Shown: one piece after another, positions 16,617 to 25,317 of the stretch
How positions within the stretch are numbered: the stretch's first letter is position 1
Layout of the letters: each line of letters opens with the position of its first letter
NCBI GenBank assembly: GCA_937864535.1
Contig: CALMJS010000009.1
Coordinates: 1 to 42,211, forward strand
DNA: 42,211 bases
Direction: 5' to 3'
Origin: an uncultured Paracoccaceae bacterium
GTDB lineage: Bacteria > Pseudomonadota > Alphaproteobacteria > Rhodobacterales > Rhodobacteraceae
Program-made: the position numbers and the translations under genes
The notes under the pieces: model-generated
Seen by the model: the letters and a program-made list of their open reading frames with translations, nothing else
Databases searched by the model: none
What the model was told of the DNA's origin: nothing

Positions 16617-17104
16617 CGCCGCTGATTACAGCCAAACCGGCGCCGCAGGTAGTGGAAAAGCAGACATTCAGCCACCGAGGCGCAAAAGGAGTAGGCCCTC
16701 CCTTTTTGAAAAATACCCATCCTAGCGGCATAAATTTTGCAACTTTAAGAATTAACGACCCAAAAGTTGCAAACCAAGGGCGGAAAATCTCCTCTCTGGG
16801 TGGCACGATTCGGACGCCATACATCTAGACTTTCAGATATCACAGCCCCAATCGCGCTCACCCGTTTTAGACACCCTACCCCCATTACCTCACCGTATAA
16901 CCTTATTGAGTAGTCATTTGATGGCGATGACGGCTACCATTCGATATTTTAGACCATACCAAAGAATATACGTTATATTTCAAAAAATTATGTCGAAAAA
17001 CATCAGGCTAGGAGCCCTTCATTAGCCCGGCATTAACAGGCTTTCTTTAGCTTGTATCCCAAACCAAATGCCTTGGTGGGTCTGGGCAAGCTGAAGGGGA
17101 AAGC
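16617..17104. other. AT-rich intergenic region without recognised gene
   Basis: This is about 490 bases between the methyltransferase start and a secreted-protein gene. The stretch 16720-17030 is much richer in A+T than the surroundings. Two short opposing reading frames near 16597-16828 have no recognisable content. It presumably holds the promoters for both flanking divergent genes, but I could not fix boxes with confidence. Confidence 0.6.
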
Positions 17105-17623
17105 ATGCAACACAGTCAGCCGGAAGGTTCGAAAAAACGACGTATCGCCCATCGCGGTCCGACCACATATCTTAGCCGCCTCGCATCGGTCCTGGCCTTT
17201 GCTGTGACAGGCCTGCTGTTCGTGACCGCCGCCGTTCAGGCGCAGGCGATCATGCGCGTCGGAAATGACCATGGGGGGTCTGTCGCCGAACGGATCACCC
17301 AGATCAACAGGATCCGCGCAACCGGAACCCGGGTCGAAATCCGCGACGGCTACTGTCAGTCGGCCTGCACGATGTATCTGGGCCTGAACAATGTCTGCGT
17401 CGGTCCGTCGGCGCGGTTCGGGTTCCATGGCCCCGCCATCAATGCGCGCGCCGGACTGGCGATGATGCCTGACGAATTCGAATACTGGTCTCAGTTGATG
17501 GCTAACTACTACCCGCCGCAACTCCGCGGCTGGTTCCTGTCGACGGCACGTTATGAAATCTTCGGGATCATTGACGTGTCCGGCGCAGAACTCATTCGCC
17601 TGGGGATTCCAGAATGCACCTAG
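17105..17623 (+). CDS. secreted/periplasmic protein with COG3904-like SACT motif
   Basis: This 172-aa protein has a basic N-terminus, a hydrophobic segment (about residues 27-44) and a likely signal cleavage after AVQAQA. The mature part contains GYCQSACTMYLGLNNVCVGP followed by RFGFHGP. This Cys-x2-Ser/Ala-Cys pattern is seen in predicted periplasmic proteins of alphaproteobacteria that resemble the ClpP/crotonase fold (COG3904-like); the Ser could be a nucleophile but this is speculative. The ATG follows GAAGGGG. It ends at a shared terminator facing the convergent Ala-rich secreted protein gene. Confidence 0.8.
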   Translation: MQHSQPEGSKKRRIAHRGPTTYLSRLASVLAFAVTGLLFVTAAVQAQAIMRVGNDHGGSVAERITQINRIRATGTRVEIRDGYCQSACTMYLGLNNVCVGPSARFGFHGPAINARAGLAMMPDEFEYWSQLMANYYPPQLRGWFLSTARYEIFGIIDVSGAELIRLGIPECT

Positions 17624-17649
17624 GGCAACCTGCCGCAGTCCGGAATTGA

Positions 17650-17680
17650 AAAAGGTAGGCCCGAGGGCCTGCCTTTTTTA
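17650..17680. terminator. bidirectional terminator between convergent genes
   Basis: A stem of about 9 bp with one G-T pair (AGGTAGGCC at 17653-17661 against GGCCTGCCT at 17666-17674) is flanked by A-run and T-run, with TTTTTT on the plus side and TTTTT on the minus side. Confidence 0.8.
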
Positions 17681-17700
17681 TTCTAGAACCAAGCTGCGGA

Positions 17701-18156
17701 TTAGCCGCTGGCGAGGACGCGGGTGTCGGTCGCCAACTGGGTCAAAGCCTCGCCGCCGGTGCTGACGGTCGTCGCAGTGTTGGTCAGCGCGGTCCGCTGG
17801 GCCTCAGTCGATGCGGCAGCGGAGATTTTGGAGATTTCAGCCGCCAAAGCGGTGCGAAGGGCGGTGTTCCCCGAGTTGCTACCAGCGGTGACCACTGCAA
17901 CAGCAGCCAACTGACCGATCACGAGGTCCTTTACAGTGGCCGGAACGGCTGCAGCCTGAACAGAGGCCAGAGCCGCGTCCAGCAGACCTGCGCACAGGTC
18001 CGGCGTTGCGGTACAGGCAGCCAGGATCGACGCAATATCGACGCCCTCGACCACAGCAACCCCGGTTTCAGCAGTTTGGGCGAAAGAAACGGTCGGCGCA
18101 GCGACAGAGAGTCCTGCAACCAATGCGAGTGCAAATTTAATATTTTTCATCATCAT
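17701..18156 (-). CDS. secreted Ala/Thr-rich helical protein of unknown function
   Basis: This protein of about 151 residues has a signal peptide (MKNIKFALALVAGLSVAAPT, then SFAQ cleavage). The mature part is rich in Ala, Thr, Val and Ser, predicted helical, with two cysteines close together (AACTATPDLCAG) that could form a disulfide. No family was recognised. Three consecutive ATG codons (18156, 18153, 18150) make the exact start uncertain; TTG at 18162 is also possible. It converges on the SACT-motif secreted protein. Cell-surface or periplasmic location is inferred only from the signal peptide. Confidence 0.75.
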   Translation of the reverse strand: MMMKNIKFALALVAGLSVAAPTVSFAQTAETGVAVVEGVDIASILAACTATPDLCAGLLDAALASVQAAAVPATVKDLVIGQLAAVAVVTAGSNSGNTALRTALAAEISKISAAASTEAQRTALTNTATTVSTGGEALTQLATDTRVLASG

Positions 18157-18527
18157 ATCCAATCGTAGCTAGATAGGCTTTGACCCAACTTACATCTATT
18201 CGCTAGTGCAGCAAAGCCTATACTAAAGCAGTTCGGCAAAAACTAAGGATTTCTATACCAATAGCCTAAAGAAACAACAAACCCATCGCAAACATAACTT
18301 GTACATACATTGGGATATTTTCCAATATTATCCGCGCATCGGAGGATCGGGCAGCGACGGCGGCGACCAGCGTTCACTTTTCTGTGCATTTTCTGATCAC
18401 AAGGATCGTTGCAGCATGGCCACGGCACAGGGATAACCTGACTCGCGGAAAACACCCGAATCGGTACAAACAGGACGATAATGGTCGGGATTTCTGCTCA
18501 GAACGGCCCGGAACTACAGGAAAACAC
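18157..18527. other. intergenic region upstream of the exopolysaccharide block
   Basis: This is about 370 bases between the divergent secreted protein and the first exopolysaccharide gene, locally AT-rich at 18160-18330. No recognisable gene is present: the reading frame from 18384 in the frame of the next gene has no homology-like content before 18528. Promoters for both directions are expected here but were not resolved. Confidence 0.5.
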
Positions 18528-19190
18528 GTGATAAGAATCGCCACCATGTCACTGGCCGCACTCGCCTTAGGGGCGACTGCATGGATGATCCCGAACGAGT
18601 ACGCGGCGCTCTTTGACGGCGATCTTTCGTTTGATGCCTTGGTCTCCCGGACCAATGCCGATCAGCCGGCCTTTGCGGCAGCAGCCTCTTATGCATCAAC
18701 GCTCCCACAACTGCAGAGTTGCATCACCGCCCAGAGCAACCTGACAGCCATGCTCTACCCGCCCGATCTGCGGACCAATGTGGCCGAGGCCTGTCTGGAC
18801 CGGAGTGACGAAATTTTGTCAGACGCGCCGACATCGGCTCTGGCCCACACTGCCAAAGGGATCTCCTTGGCCGTCCTGCAGCGCACGGACAAGGCCGCGA
18901 CCGAACTCGGTCTCGCCCGCGTTCTGGCTCCGCGCGAAGGCTGGATCCAGAACGCGCGCCTGATCGCGCTGTTCGCGCTCAATATCGGCGGCGTCAATCT
19001 GCTCGACGAGGATGCGAAACGCGACGCGCAGGCCATGCTCCGGGCGGACGGCTATTACGAACAACTGGCCCGGCTCTACATCTCTTATCCCGGCCAGAGA
19101 GACTGGCTGACCTCCGCCCTCGAGGGGCAGGACGGCAATGATCAAAAACGGTTCCTGACCGCTGTCCGCAACATTGAGCAGGGGCAATAG
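18528..19190 (+). CDS. exopolysaccharide-locus TPR-like protein
   Basis: This 220-aa protein has an N-terminal hydrophobic segment (about residues 5-22) that could be a signal anchor. The remainder is helical, with tetratricopeptide-like periodicity (AHTAKGISLAVLQRTDKAAT, then LARVLAPREGWIQNARL). GTG at 18528, behind ACAGGAAA, was preferred; the frame can be extended to ATG 18384 but the added residues look non-coding. It is the first gene of a tightly packed block with a Wzy-like protein (3-base gap), a phosphatase and a BY-kinase. Exopolysaccharide clusters often carry such accessory proteins (VpsP-like); that resemblance is by context only. Confidence 0.72.
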   Translation: MIRIATMSLAALALGATAWMIPNEYAALFDGDLSFDALVSRTNADQPAFAAAASYASTLPQLQSCITAQSNLTAMLYPPDLRTNVAEACLDRSDEILSDAPTSALAHTAKGISLAVLQRTDKAATELGLARVLAPREGWIQNARLIALFALNIGGVNLLDEDAKRDAQAMLRADGYYEQLARLYISYPGQRDWLTSALEGQDGNDQKRFLTAVRNIEQGQ

Positions 19191-19193
19191 ACC

Positions 19194-20681
19194 GTGATCG
19201 ACTTTTCAAAATTCGAAGACAACCTTGCCCAGAAAACGCAGGTCAAGTCCGACTCCACCCCGACAGAGGCGCTGGCCTTCGAAGAGGTCATTGTCAGTTC
19301 GGATGGCACCGCCAGCAATGCGCGGTCGATGGGGCGCGTAAACGACATGATGGCCGTACTCTTGACGGCGATTGTCTTGCTCGCCCCCTTGCCTCTCGGA
19401 TCGAGCCGCCCTGTGCCCTGGCTGATCCTGACCGCCGTCATGGCGATCCTGACGATCGCCCACGGGCTGCTGTCGCGGCGCAATGCCCCCGGACGCAGTG
19501 ACCCGGCACGCCAACATCTGTGGCTGATCATTCCCGGTGCGGTGACCCTGCTGGCGATTGTCGCGCAACTGCTGCCCATCGGATACGGCGCGATCAATGG
19601 CGTAGCTGCCGACCTTGCGCCGGATCGGCTGACACTGGACGCGGGGGCAACGATGATCGGCGCCCTGCGTTTTGCAGGCTATGGCCTGTTCATGATCCTG
19701 ATGATCCAGGTCAGCGAGAATATCATCCGCGTCCAGCGGATGATGCGCTGGATCTATTTTGGAATTCTGGTCCATGCCATTGTCGGCCTGATCAGCTTCT
19801 CTTTCCTTGGCGACCGGTTCCTCTGGGGGGACAAAGAGTATTACCTCGGCTACGCGACCGGCACCTTTGTGAACAGGAACTCCTTTGCGACCTTCTTGGG
19901 GTTCGGTGTCGTGCTGGGCTTTGCTCTGCTCGGGGAAAAACTGCACGCACCGCGCATCCGTATGCCCGGCGGCCGCAAACAGTGGTCGGCCACGACCCTC
20001 GACATCGCCCTGTTGATCTGTACCATCATGCTGTTGGTGGCGACGCTGGTCGCGACCCAATCGCGGATGGGCCTGTTTGCCACGACAGTCGCCGCCATGT
20101 TCACGTTGATCGCCATGGACCTGAAGGGCGGTAGCCACCTTTTGTCGACCCTCGCCAAGGCGTCGCTTCTGGCGGTCGTTTGCCTGATTTTTCTCGTCCT
20201 GAGTGGCGAAGGGGTGATCGAACGCGCCCTGCTCAGCGAACGGGACCTGTCAAACCGGTTCGACATATACACGGCCACATGGGGCATGATCAAAGAGCGA
20301 CCGTTCTTTGGCTGGGGATTTGACAGTTTCCCCATAGCCTTTGAACTTCGTCACCCCGAAGGCCTGAGTGCCTCGCTGGTCTATGACCGGGCGCATAGCA
20401 CCTATCTGGCGCATTGGGTCGAACTGGGGCTCATCGTGGGCAGCCTGCCGATCATCGTGGTCGCCGCCGCGTTCGCGAAATCGTTTCAGCACCTCTGGCG
20501 GCGCAAGGCGGGCTATACGCAGGCAGCTGCGGCCTGCGGCGTGATCCTGCTCGGGGCGATACATTCGACGGTGGATTTCAGCCTCGAAATTGCGGCCAAC
20601 GTGTATCTGTTCATTGCGATAATGGCATTGGGCGTCTCCCACCTGCGCAGGCGTCAGTCTGCCGGGGGCAAAAGGCCATGA
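19194..20681 (+). CDS. O-antigen ligase/polymerase family protein (Wzy_C)
   Basis: This 495-aa polytopic membrane protein has about 60 cytoplasmic N-terminal residues, then roughly 10-12 transmembrane helices. The signature periplasmic loop follows: NRFDIYTATWGMIKERPFFG, WGFDSFP, then the late RAHSTYLAHWVELGL, which corresponds to the conserved Arg/His region of the WaaL/Wzy superfamily. It likely polymerises or transfers polysaccharide repeat units at the periplasmic face. The start is GTG 19194. The stop overlaps the following phosphatase start (ATGA). Sitting with a Wzz/BY-kinase favours the polymerase role. Confidence 0.88.
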   Translation: MIDFSKFEDNLAQKTQVKSDSTPTEALAFEEVIVSSDGTASNARSMGRVNDMMAVLLTAIVLLAPLPLGSSRPVPWLILTAVMAILTIAHGLLSRRNAPGRSDPARQHLWLIIPGAVTLLAIVAQLLPIGYGAINGVAADLAPDRLTLDAGATMIGALRFAGYGLFMILMIQVSENIIRVQRMMRWIYFGILVHAIVGLISFSFLGDRFLWGDKEYYLGYATGTFVNRNSFATFLGFGVVLGFALLGEKLHAPRIRMPGGRKQWSATTLDIALLICTIMLLVATLVATQSRMGLFATTVAAMFTLIAMDLKGGSHLLSTLAKASLLAVVCLIFLVLSGEGVIERALLSERDLSNRFDIYTATWGMIKERPFFGWGFDSFPIAFELRHPEGLSASLVYDRAHSTYLAHWVELGLIVGSLPIIVVAAAFAKSFQHLWRRKAGYTQAAAACGVILLGAIHSTVDFSLEIAANVYLFIAIMALGVSHLRRRQSAGGKRP

Positions 20682-21469
20682 TCGGCAAGCTGTTCCGCCG
20701 CACCGCCCCGGACCCGACGCCACAGCCAGCGGCGCTCCCGCGCCGGATTCTGCGCCTGCCCGCGATGCCATCGGCGATCTATGCCATCGGCGACGTGCAC
20801 GGTCGGACCGATCTCTATGACGCGATGATCGAAAAAATCGTCGAGGACGGCAGGGCCTTCGCCGGGACGAAACTGATCGTCTTGTTGGGGGATATCGTCG
20901 ACCGCACAACGGGCAGCGCCGGGATGATTGACCGCGCAATGGCCCCGGCCCCGGCCGGTTTCCAGCGGGTGACGCTCTGCGGCAATCACGAAGACATGAT
21001 GCTGAAGTTCATCGACGAACCCGGCGAAAACAAGTCGTGGCTGGACTTCGGCGGGACTGAAACCCTGTTATCCTATGGCCTGAAGCCCAGCGAGGAAGGA
21101 CGCTTCGATCAATCTGTTGCCCGTCTGTCGCAGATGATGCAGGCCGCCATTCCCGAAGACCACCAGAACTTTCTGGCGCAATTGCCCGTGGGTCTGGTCG
21201 TCGGCAACTACCGGTTTGCCCATGCGTTCTACGATCTCGCCAAACCGATGGAGCAGCAGATTCCGCGCAATCTGATGTGGGGACGACCGACCGATGTCGA
21301 GGCACATGCGGGACCCGAAATTCTGATCCACGGGCATGTCATCACCGAAACGCCCTATGTCGGACGCAATCGGATCAATGTAGATACAGGCGCATATACA
21401 GGCGCTCCGCTAACCGCTGTCCGGATCACCGCCGATCAGCAAGACCCGTCTATTTTGCAGGTGAGATAG
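20678..21469 (+). CDS. PPP-family metallophosphoesterase (Ser/Thr phosphatase-like)
   Basis: This 263-aa protein has the full set of calcineurin-like metal motifs: GDVHGR (D39, H41), GDIVDR (D72, D75), GNHED (N103, H104) and the late HGH (H218, H220). These are as in bacterial PrpA/PrpB-like phosphatases and ApaH relatives. The ATG at 20678 overlaps the Wzy stop by four bases; the in-frame extension to 20414 lies inside wzy. It lies 84 bases before a Wzz/BY-kinase gene where Wzb-type tyrosine phosphatases often sit, which suggests it may dephosphorylate the kinase or another exopolysaccharide protein. That role is inferred. Confidence 0.88.
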   Translation: MIGKLFRRTAPDPTPQPAALPRRILRLPAMPSAIYAIGDVHGRTDLYDAMIEKIVEDGRAFAGTKLIVLLGDIVDRTTGSAGMIDRAMAPAPAGFQRVTLCGNHEDMMLKFIDEPGENKSWLDFGGTETLLSYGLKPSEEGRFDQSVARLSQMMQAAIPEDHQNFLAQLPVGLVVGNYRFAHAFYDLAKPMEQQIPRNLMWGRPTDVEAHAGPEILIHGHVITETPYVGRNRINVDTGAYTGAPLTAVRITADQQDPSILQVR

Positions 21470-21553
21470 CAGCTTTGCTGCAATGCGGTATTCCCATAAG
21501 GGCCCGAAACTGCTAACCCGAACACGTTATTTTAGCTATTTTGCAAGGCTGGC

Positions 21554-23692
21554 ATGCAACACAATTCATCGAACTCGGCTGACCAGTTCATCGACATCAG
21601 GGACATTTTGTCCATTCTGCGCCGTCAGGCGCGCCTGATTATCCTGACGATCCTCGTCGCGCTGTCGTTGGCTTTTATCCATCTGTCCCGTGCAACGTCG
21701 ATGTACACCGCCTCGGCTCTTGTGATGGTGGATACGGTCGCCACGAACCTGCTGGACCCGCAAACGGGTGCGCCGACGAACGCGTCGACCGACACCGCCA
21801 AACTGGAGAGCGAGGTCGAAATTCTGCGGTCTGACAGTCTGGCTCTCAAAACGATCCAGCAAACGCAGCTGTATCTGACAGACGAATTCGGGCCGTCCTT
21901 CGGCCTGACCGACAAGATCAAACAGACCCTTGGTGTCGCCACCGACGACCTGCCGACCGGTGACGAACTGTTGCAGGCCACCCTGAACAAGTTCCACGAC
22001 TCTCTCGAGGTCCGCCGCCGTGGCCTGACCTATCTGATCAATATTTCCTTCACCTCCGAAGATCCGGTGCGGGCCGCGGAAATGGCGAACCAGCACGCCT
22101 CGATCTACATCGACCAGCAGGTCGCCTCCAAGGTGGACGCCTCGCTGCGGGCACGGGATCTGTTGCAGGCGCAACTGGAGCAGGCGCGTCAAGGGCTAGC
22201 CGCCACCGATGGCGCCTTGGCCGACTACATCGAAAACAACATCGAACGGCTCGAGGCCGAGAGCGGTTCTGCCGCCGTGGCCGCCCTGCGCGATCAACTG
22301 ACCCAGAGCGGCGCACAGCTCGCTGCCGCTATCGACGCGCGCAACGCTGCACGCGAAGCGCTGAACGCGGGCGACTGGGCCAGCCTGTCTGCCGAGGTCG
22401 CCGACGCCACCCTGACCGCCCTGCAAGAGCAGCGCGATCAACTGGCCCGGCAACTCGAAGGGTACGAGCGCGGTTCCGCCGAAGCGATCGACCTGACCGC
22501 CGGTCTGGCCGAAATCGAAAAACAACTGAGTGCCGAAGGCCAGCGCGCCCTGTCGCAACTCGATAGCAGCGTGCAGGACTTTACCAGCAGCCGCGACAGC
22601 ATCCGCGACAATATCCGCGTCGAAGTCCTGTCTGCCGACCTCAGCGCCGAAACGCTCAGCGAAATCTACAGCCTTCAGCAAGAAGCCCAGATCGCGCAAC
22701 GCCAGTACGACAACCTGCTGCAACGCGTGCGGGAAATCGAAACGCAGGCCTTGGTTCAGGTGGCGGACAGCCGTCTGATGTCCGAAGCCCTGCCGCCGCG
22801 CACGCCGTCCTATCCCAACAACAAACTGACCCTCGCCCTTGCTTTGGTCGCGGGTTTGGGGATCGGCATCGCCGTGGCCTTTGCCAATGAATTCTTCTTT
22901 GGCGGCGTGACCTCGGCGAACCAGTTGGCCAATATCATCCCGGTGCGTGTCGCCGCCGTGATCCCCCGCGTCCCGATGAGCGGCAATGACCTGACCATCG
23001 CTGACCGCGTGGTGGATGAACCGATGTCGATGCTGGCGGAATCGTTCCGCCGACTGCGTGCCACCATTGACCGGCAGGTTCCCGATGTCCCCGGCAAGGG
23101 CAAGATCATCATGGTGACCTCCTCCGTGCCTGCCGAAGGGAAATCGAGCGACGCGCTCGCCCTCGCCCGGACCTATGCTGTCGCGGGCAAGCGGACGCTG
23201 CTGATCGACGCCGACCTGCGCAAACCGACCCAGCATAAATTCATCGGCGCAGAGCCGGCGCACGGCTTGCTGGAATATCTCTTGGGCGAGACAGCAGGAC
23301 TTGAAGGCAACGAGTTCTACGATGCCGACCCCAAATCGCGTTTGGGCATCATGATGGGCCGCCGTCGCAGCAACGTTCCGACCGACGCTCCGCTGCAATC
23401 CGCCGCGTTCGAGGAATTGCTGAAAAACGCCCGCGAGGCGCTGGATGTGATCATCATCGACACCGCGCCGCTGGTTCCGGTGGTGGACGCGCGCTACGTG
23501 GCGCAGCACGTCGATTGCGTGGTGATGTGCGTCCGCTATGGCGTGACCAACCAGTCCGATCTGCGGATGGCGCACGAACAGCTGCTCGACTCGATCTCGC
23601 CTGACACCAGCCTGCTCACGGTTCTCAACGCCTTTGAGGGCCAAGAGAAATCCTATCGCTATACGGGCTACTACGGCTACACCTCGGACTGA
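21554..23692 (+). CDS. Wzz/Wzc-type polysaccharide co-polymerase with BY-kinase domain
   Basis: This 712-aa inner-membrane protein controls polymerisation and export of capsule or exopolysaccharide. It has a Wzz domain with TM1 (about residues 30-48), a long periplasmic coiled-coil region (about 180-400), a PxxP-containing stretch (LPPRTPSYPNN) before TM2 (about 423-443), and a C-terminal bacterial tyrosine kinase. The kinase shows Walker A VPAEGKSS (K530), Walker A' LLIDADLRKP (D552, D554), Walker B IIIDTAP (D636) and a Tyr cluster at the tail (Y701, 703, 706, 707, 709) as autophosphorylation sites. It is followed by a strong terminator, and the putative phosphatase lies just upstream. Confidence 0.95.
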   Translation: MQHNSSNSADQFIDIRDILSILRRQARLIILTILVALSLAFIHLSRATSMYTASALVMVDTVATNLLDPQTGAPTNASTDTAKLESEVEILRSDSLALKTIQQTQLYLTDEFGPSFGLTDKIKQTLGVATDDLPTGDELLQATLNKFHDSLEVRRRGLTYLINISFTSEDPVRAAEMANQHASIYIDQQVASKVDASLRARDLLQAQLEQARQGLAATDGALADYIENNIERLEAESGSAAVAALRDQLTQSGAQLAAAIDARNAAREALNAGDWASLSAEVADATLTALQEQRDQLARQLEGYERGSAEAIDLTAGLAEIEKQLSAEGQRALSQLDSSVQDFTSSRDSIRDNIRVEVLSADLSAETLSEIYSLQQEAQIAQRQYDNLLQRVREIETQALVQVADSRLMSEALPPRTPSYPNNKLTLALALVAGLGIGIAVAFANEFFFGGVTSANQLANIIPVRVAAVIPRVPMSGNDLTIADRVVDEPMSMLAESFRRLRATIDRQVPDVPGKGKIIMVTSSVPAEGKSSDALALARTYAVAGKRTLLIDADLRKPTQHKFIGAEPAHGLLEYLLGETAGLEGNEFYDADPKSRLGIMMGRRRSNVPTDAPLQSAAFEELLKNAREALDVIIIDTAPLVPVVDARYVAQHVDCVVMCVRYGVTNQSDLRMAHEQLLDSISPDTSLLTVLNAFEGQEKSYRYTGYYGYTSD

Positions 23693-23715
23693 GGCGACCA
23701 GCCAAACCAAATCGC

Positions 23716-23745
23716 AAAAGGCCACCCCGGGCGGGTGGCCTTTTT
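23716..23745. terminator. bidirectional terminator between BY-kinase and phosphohexomutase genes
   Basis: A 12-bp stem (AAAAGGCCACCC at 23716-23727 with GGGTGGCCTTTT at 23733-23744) has a 5-base loop. The T-run on each strand can serve both convergent genes. Confidence 0.88.
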
Positions 23746-23757
23746 CATTGTGGCGGC

Positions 23758-25155
23758 CTAGCCGATCAGCGCCTGCCGGACCTTGGCCATATAGGACCGG
23801 ACCAGATGCCAGGCCGTGTCCTCATCCTCGGCCTCGGCGTAGACGCGGAACTCTGGCGCATTGCCCGAGGGACGCAGATGCACGATCCGCCCAGAGGCGA
23901 GGAGGACCCGCAACCCGTCGGTCAGATTGATCTGCGCGATCTCTCCGTCCTCGGCAAAGAACGCGGCGCATGCAGAGGTATCGGCCATCAGCCGCGCCAA
24001 CAGCGCCGCAGAGGCATCGGTCGGCGTCTCTGTCACCCGGTCTGCTGCGGTGAATCGGGGTGGCAAGCCTGCGACCAGATCGGCGATCCCTTGCCCCGCA
24101 GCGCGGGCCGCGGCGAGAGGCGCGACGATCGGCAGGATCGAATCCCGCGTCATCAGGGGGGCGATTGGTCCAGCCAACCCCTGCGCCGCAAAGCCGACCA
24201 GAAACCCGCCGTTGGGTTCAAATCCTGTCACCTGCGCGGTGGAGTCCATCGCTAGCGCGGCCTCCATCGCGGCGATGACATAGGGCGAGCCGATGCGGGT
24301 CAGTTCCACGCGGTCGAACTCCTCTATCTGTTGCAGCATCGAATTGCTGGACACCGGCGTGGCGATCACCTTGGCCCCGATCAACCGCGCCGTCAGAACG
24401 CCCAGAATATCGCCGGGGATCACGCGACCCGCGCTGTCAGTCACCATCGGGCGATCCGCATCGCCGTCGGTCGAAATCACCGCGTCCAGCCGATGCTCTG
24501 TGCACCAGTCGCGCAGCATGTTGCGGGTGTCCTGATCCACGGCCTCGGTGTCGACAGGCACAAACACCTCGGACCGGGCCAAGGGCACCGCGACCCCGCC
24601 CAGCGCCGCGACGACATCGACCATCACATCGCGCGAGACCGCGGAATGCTGATAGACGCCGACCCGCAGCCCCGCCAAGGCCTGATCGCCGAACCCGTCG
24701 CTATAGCGGGCGATATAGGCTGGCGTCGCGTCAAATTGCGTCAGCGCCGCCGTCAGGCCGAGGTCCGCAATTCCGGCCTGATAGGCCGACAGGATCGCCT
24801 CCTCGTCCTCTTTGCTGATTTCGCCATCCGGCACATAGAATTTCAGCCCGTTGCGATCCGCCGGAATATGGCTGCCGGTTACCATGATCGCCGCCGCCCC
24901 CTGCGCCATCGAGGCAAGCGCCAGAGCGGGCGTCGGCACGATCCCGCAGTCCACGACGCTCACCCCTTGGCCCCGTGCTGCCGCGATCACCGCCGCCGCG
25001 ATCCGCGGCGATGACGGCCGCAGGTCCTGTCCCACGTAGACACCGCGCCCCACCGGACAGGCAGACAAAAACGCGCGCGTGTAGGCGGCGATCAACTCAT
25101 CGGTCAACTCGATCACGAGGCCGCGCAAACCGCTGGTGCCAAATTTGGGTGCCAT
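23758..25155 (-). CDS. phosphomannomutase/phosphohexomutase
   Basis: This 465-aa alpha-D-phosphohexomutase probably interconverts mannose-6-phosphate and mannose-1-phosphate for GDP-mannose supply. Family motifs in order: GTSGLRG (residues 6-12), the phosphoserine loop VTGSHIPADRNG (S95), the metal loop STDGDADRP (D230, D232, D234), the sugar-recognition loop FEPNGG, and the phosphate-binding RPSGNAPEFRVY near the C-terminus. The more common SHNP is SHIP here. The start at 25155 is divergent from manC, with 162 bases between, matching the pathway order. Specificity for glucose or glucosamine cannot be excluded. Confidence 0.93.
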   Translation of the reverse strand: MAPKFGTSGLRGLVIELTDELIAAYTRAFLSACPVGRGVYVGQDLRPSSPRIAAAVIAAARGQGVSVVDCGIVPTPALALASMAQGAAAIMVTGSHIPADRNGLKFYVPDGEISKEDEEAILSAYQAGIADLGLTAALTQFDATPAYIARYSDGFGDQALAGLRVGVYQHSAVSRDVMVDVVAALGGVAVPLARSEVFVPVDTEAVDQDTRNMLRDWCTEHRLDAVISTDGDADRPMVTDSAGRVIPGDILGVLTARLIGAKVIATPVSSNSMLQQIEEFDRVELTRIGSPYVIAAMEAALAMDSTAQVTGFEPNGGFLVGFAAQGLAGPIAPLMTRDSILPIVAPLAAARAAGQGIADLVAGLPPRFTAADRVTETPTDASAALLARLMADTSACAAFFAEDGEIAQINLTDGLRVLLASGRIVHLRPSGNAPEFRVYAEAEDEDTAWHLVRSYMAKVRQALIG

Positions 25156-25317
25156 AATTCGTTCTCCGACGCTGTAGGACTAGGCTCAAAATTCGTGCGC
25201 CGACCCTATCGGACCACATGGCGGCAAACAATCCGCCGAGCCAAAGCCATTCTGCTTTGTTGCACACCCGTGGTTTCAATGGTCTAACGGTCCCAATTGC
25301 AAGACGACGGAATCCAG

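Noticed and set aside
16597-16828. Two opposing 75-codon frames upstream of the THUMP methyltransferase
   Set aside because: No recognisable content, they overlap each other on opposite strands, and they lie in an expected promoter region.
21469-21481. Small hairpin GCAGC-TTT-GCTGC between phosphatase and BY-kinase
   Set aside because: A 5-bp stem with a 3-base loop and no T-run; not a terminator.
22196-23725. 509-codon minus-strand frame opposite the BY-kinase
   Set aside because: It is antisense to a gene with all kinase motifs, and its translation has no recognisable domain.
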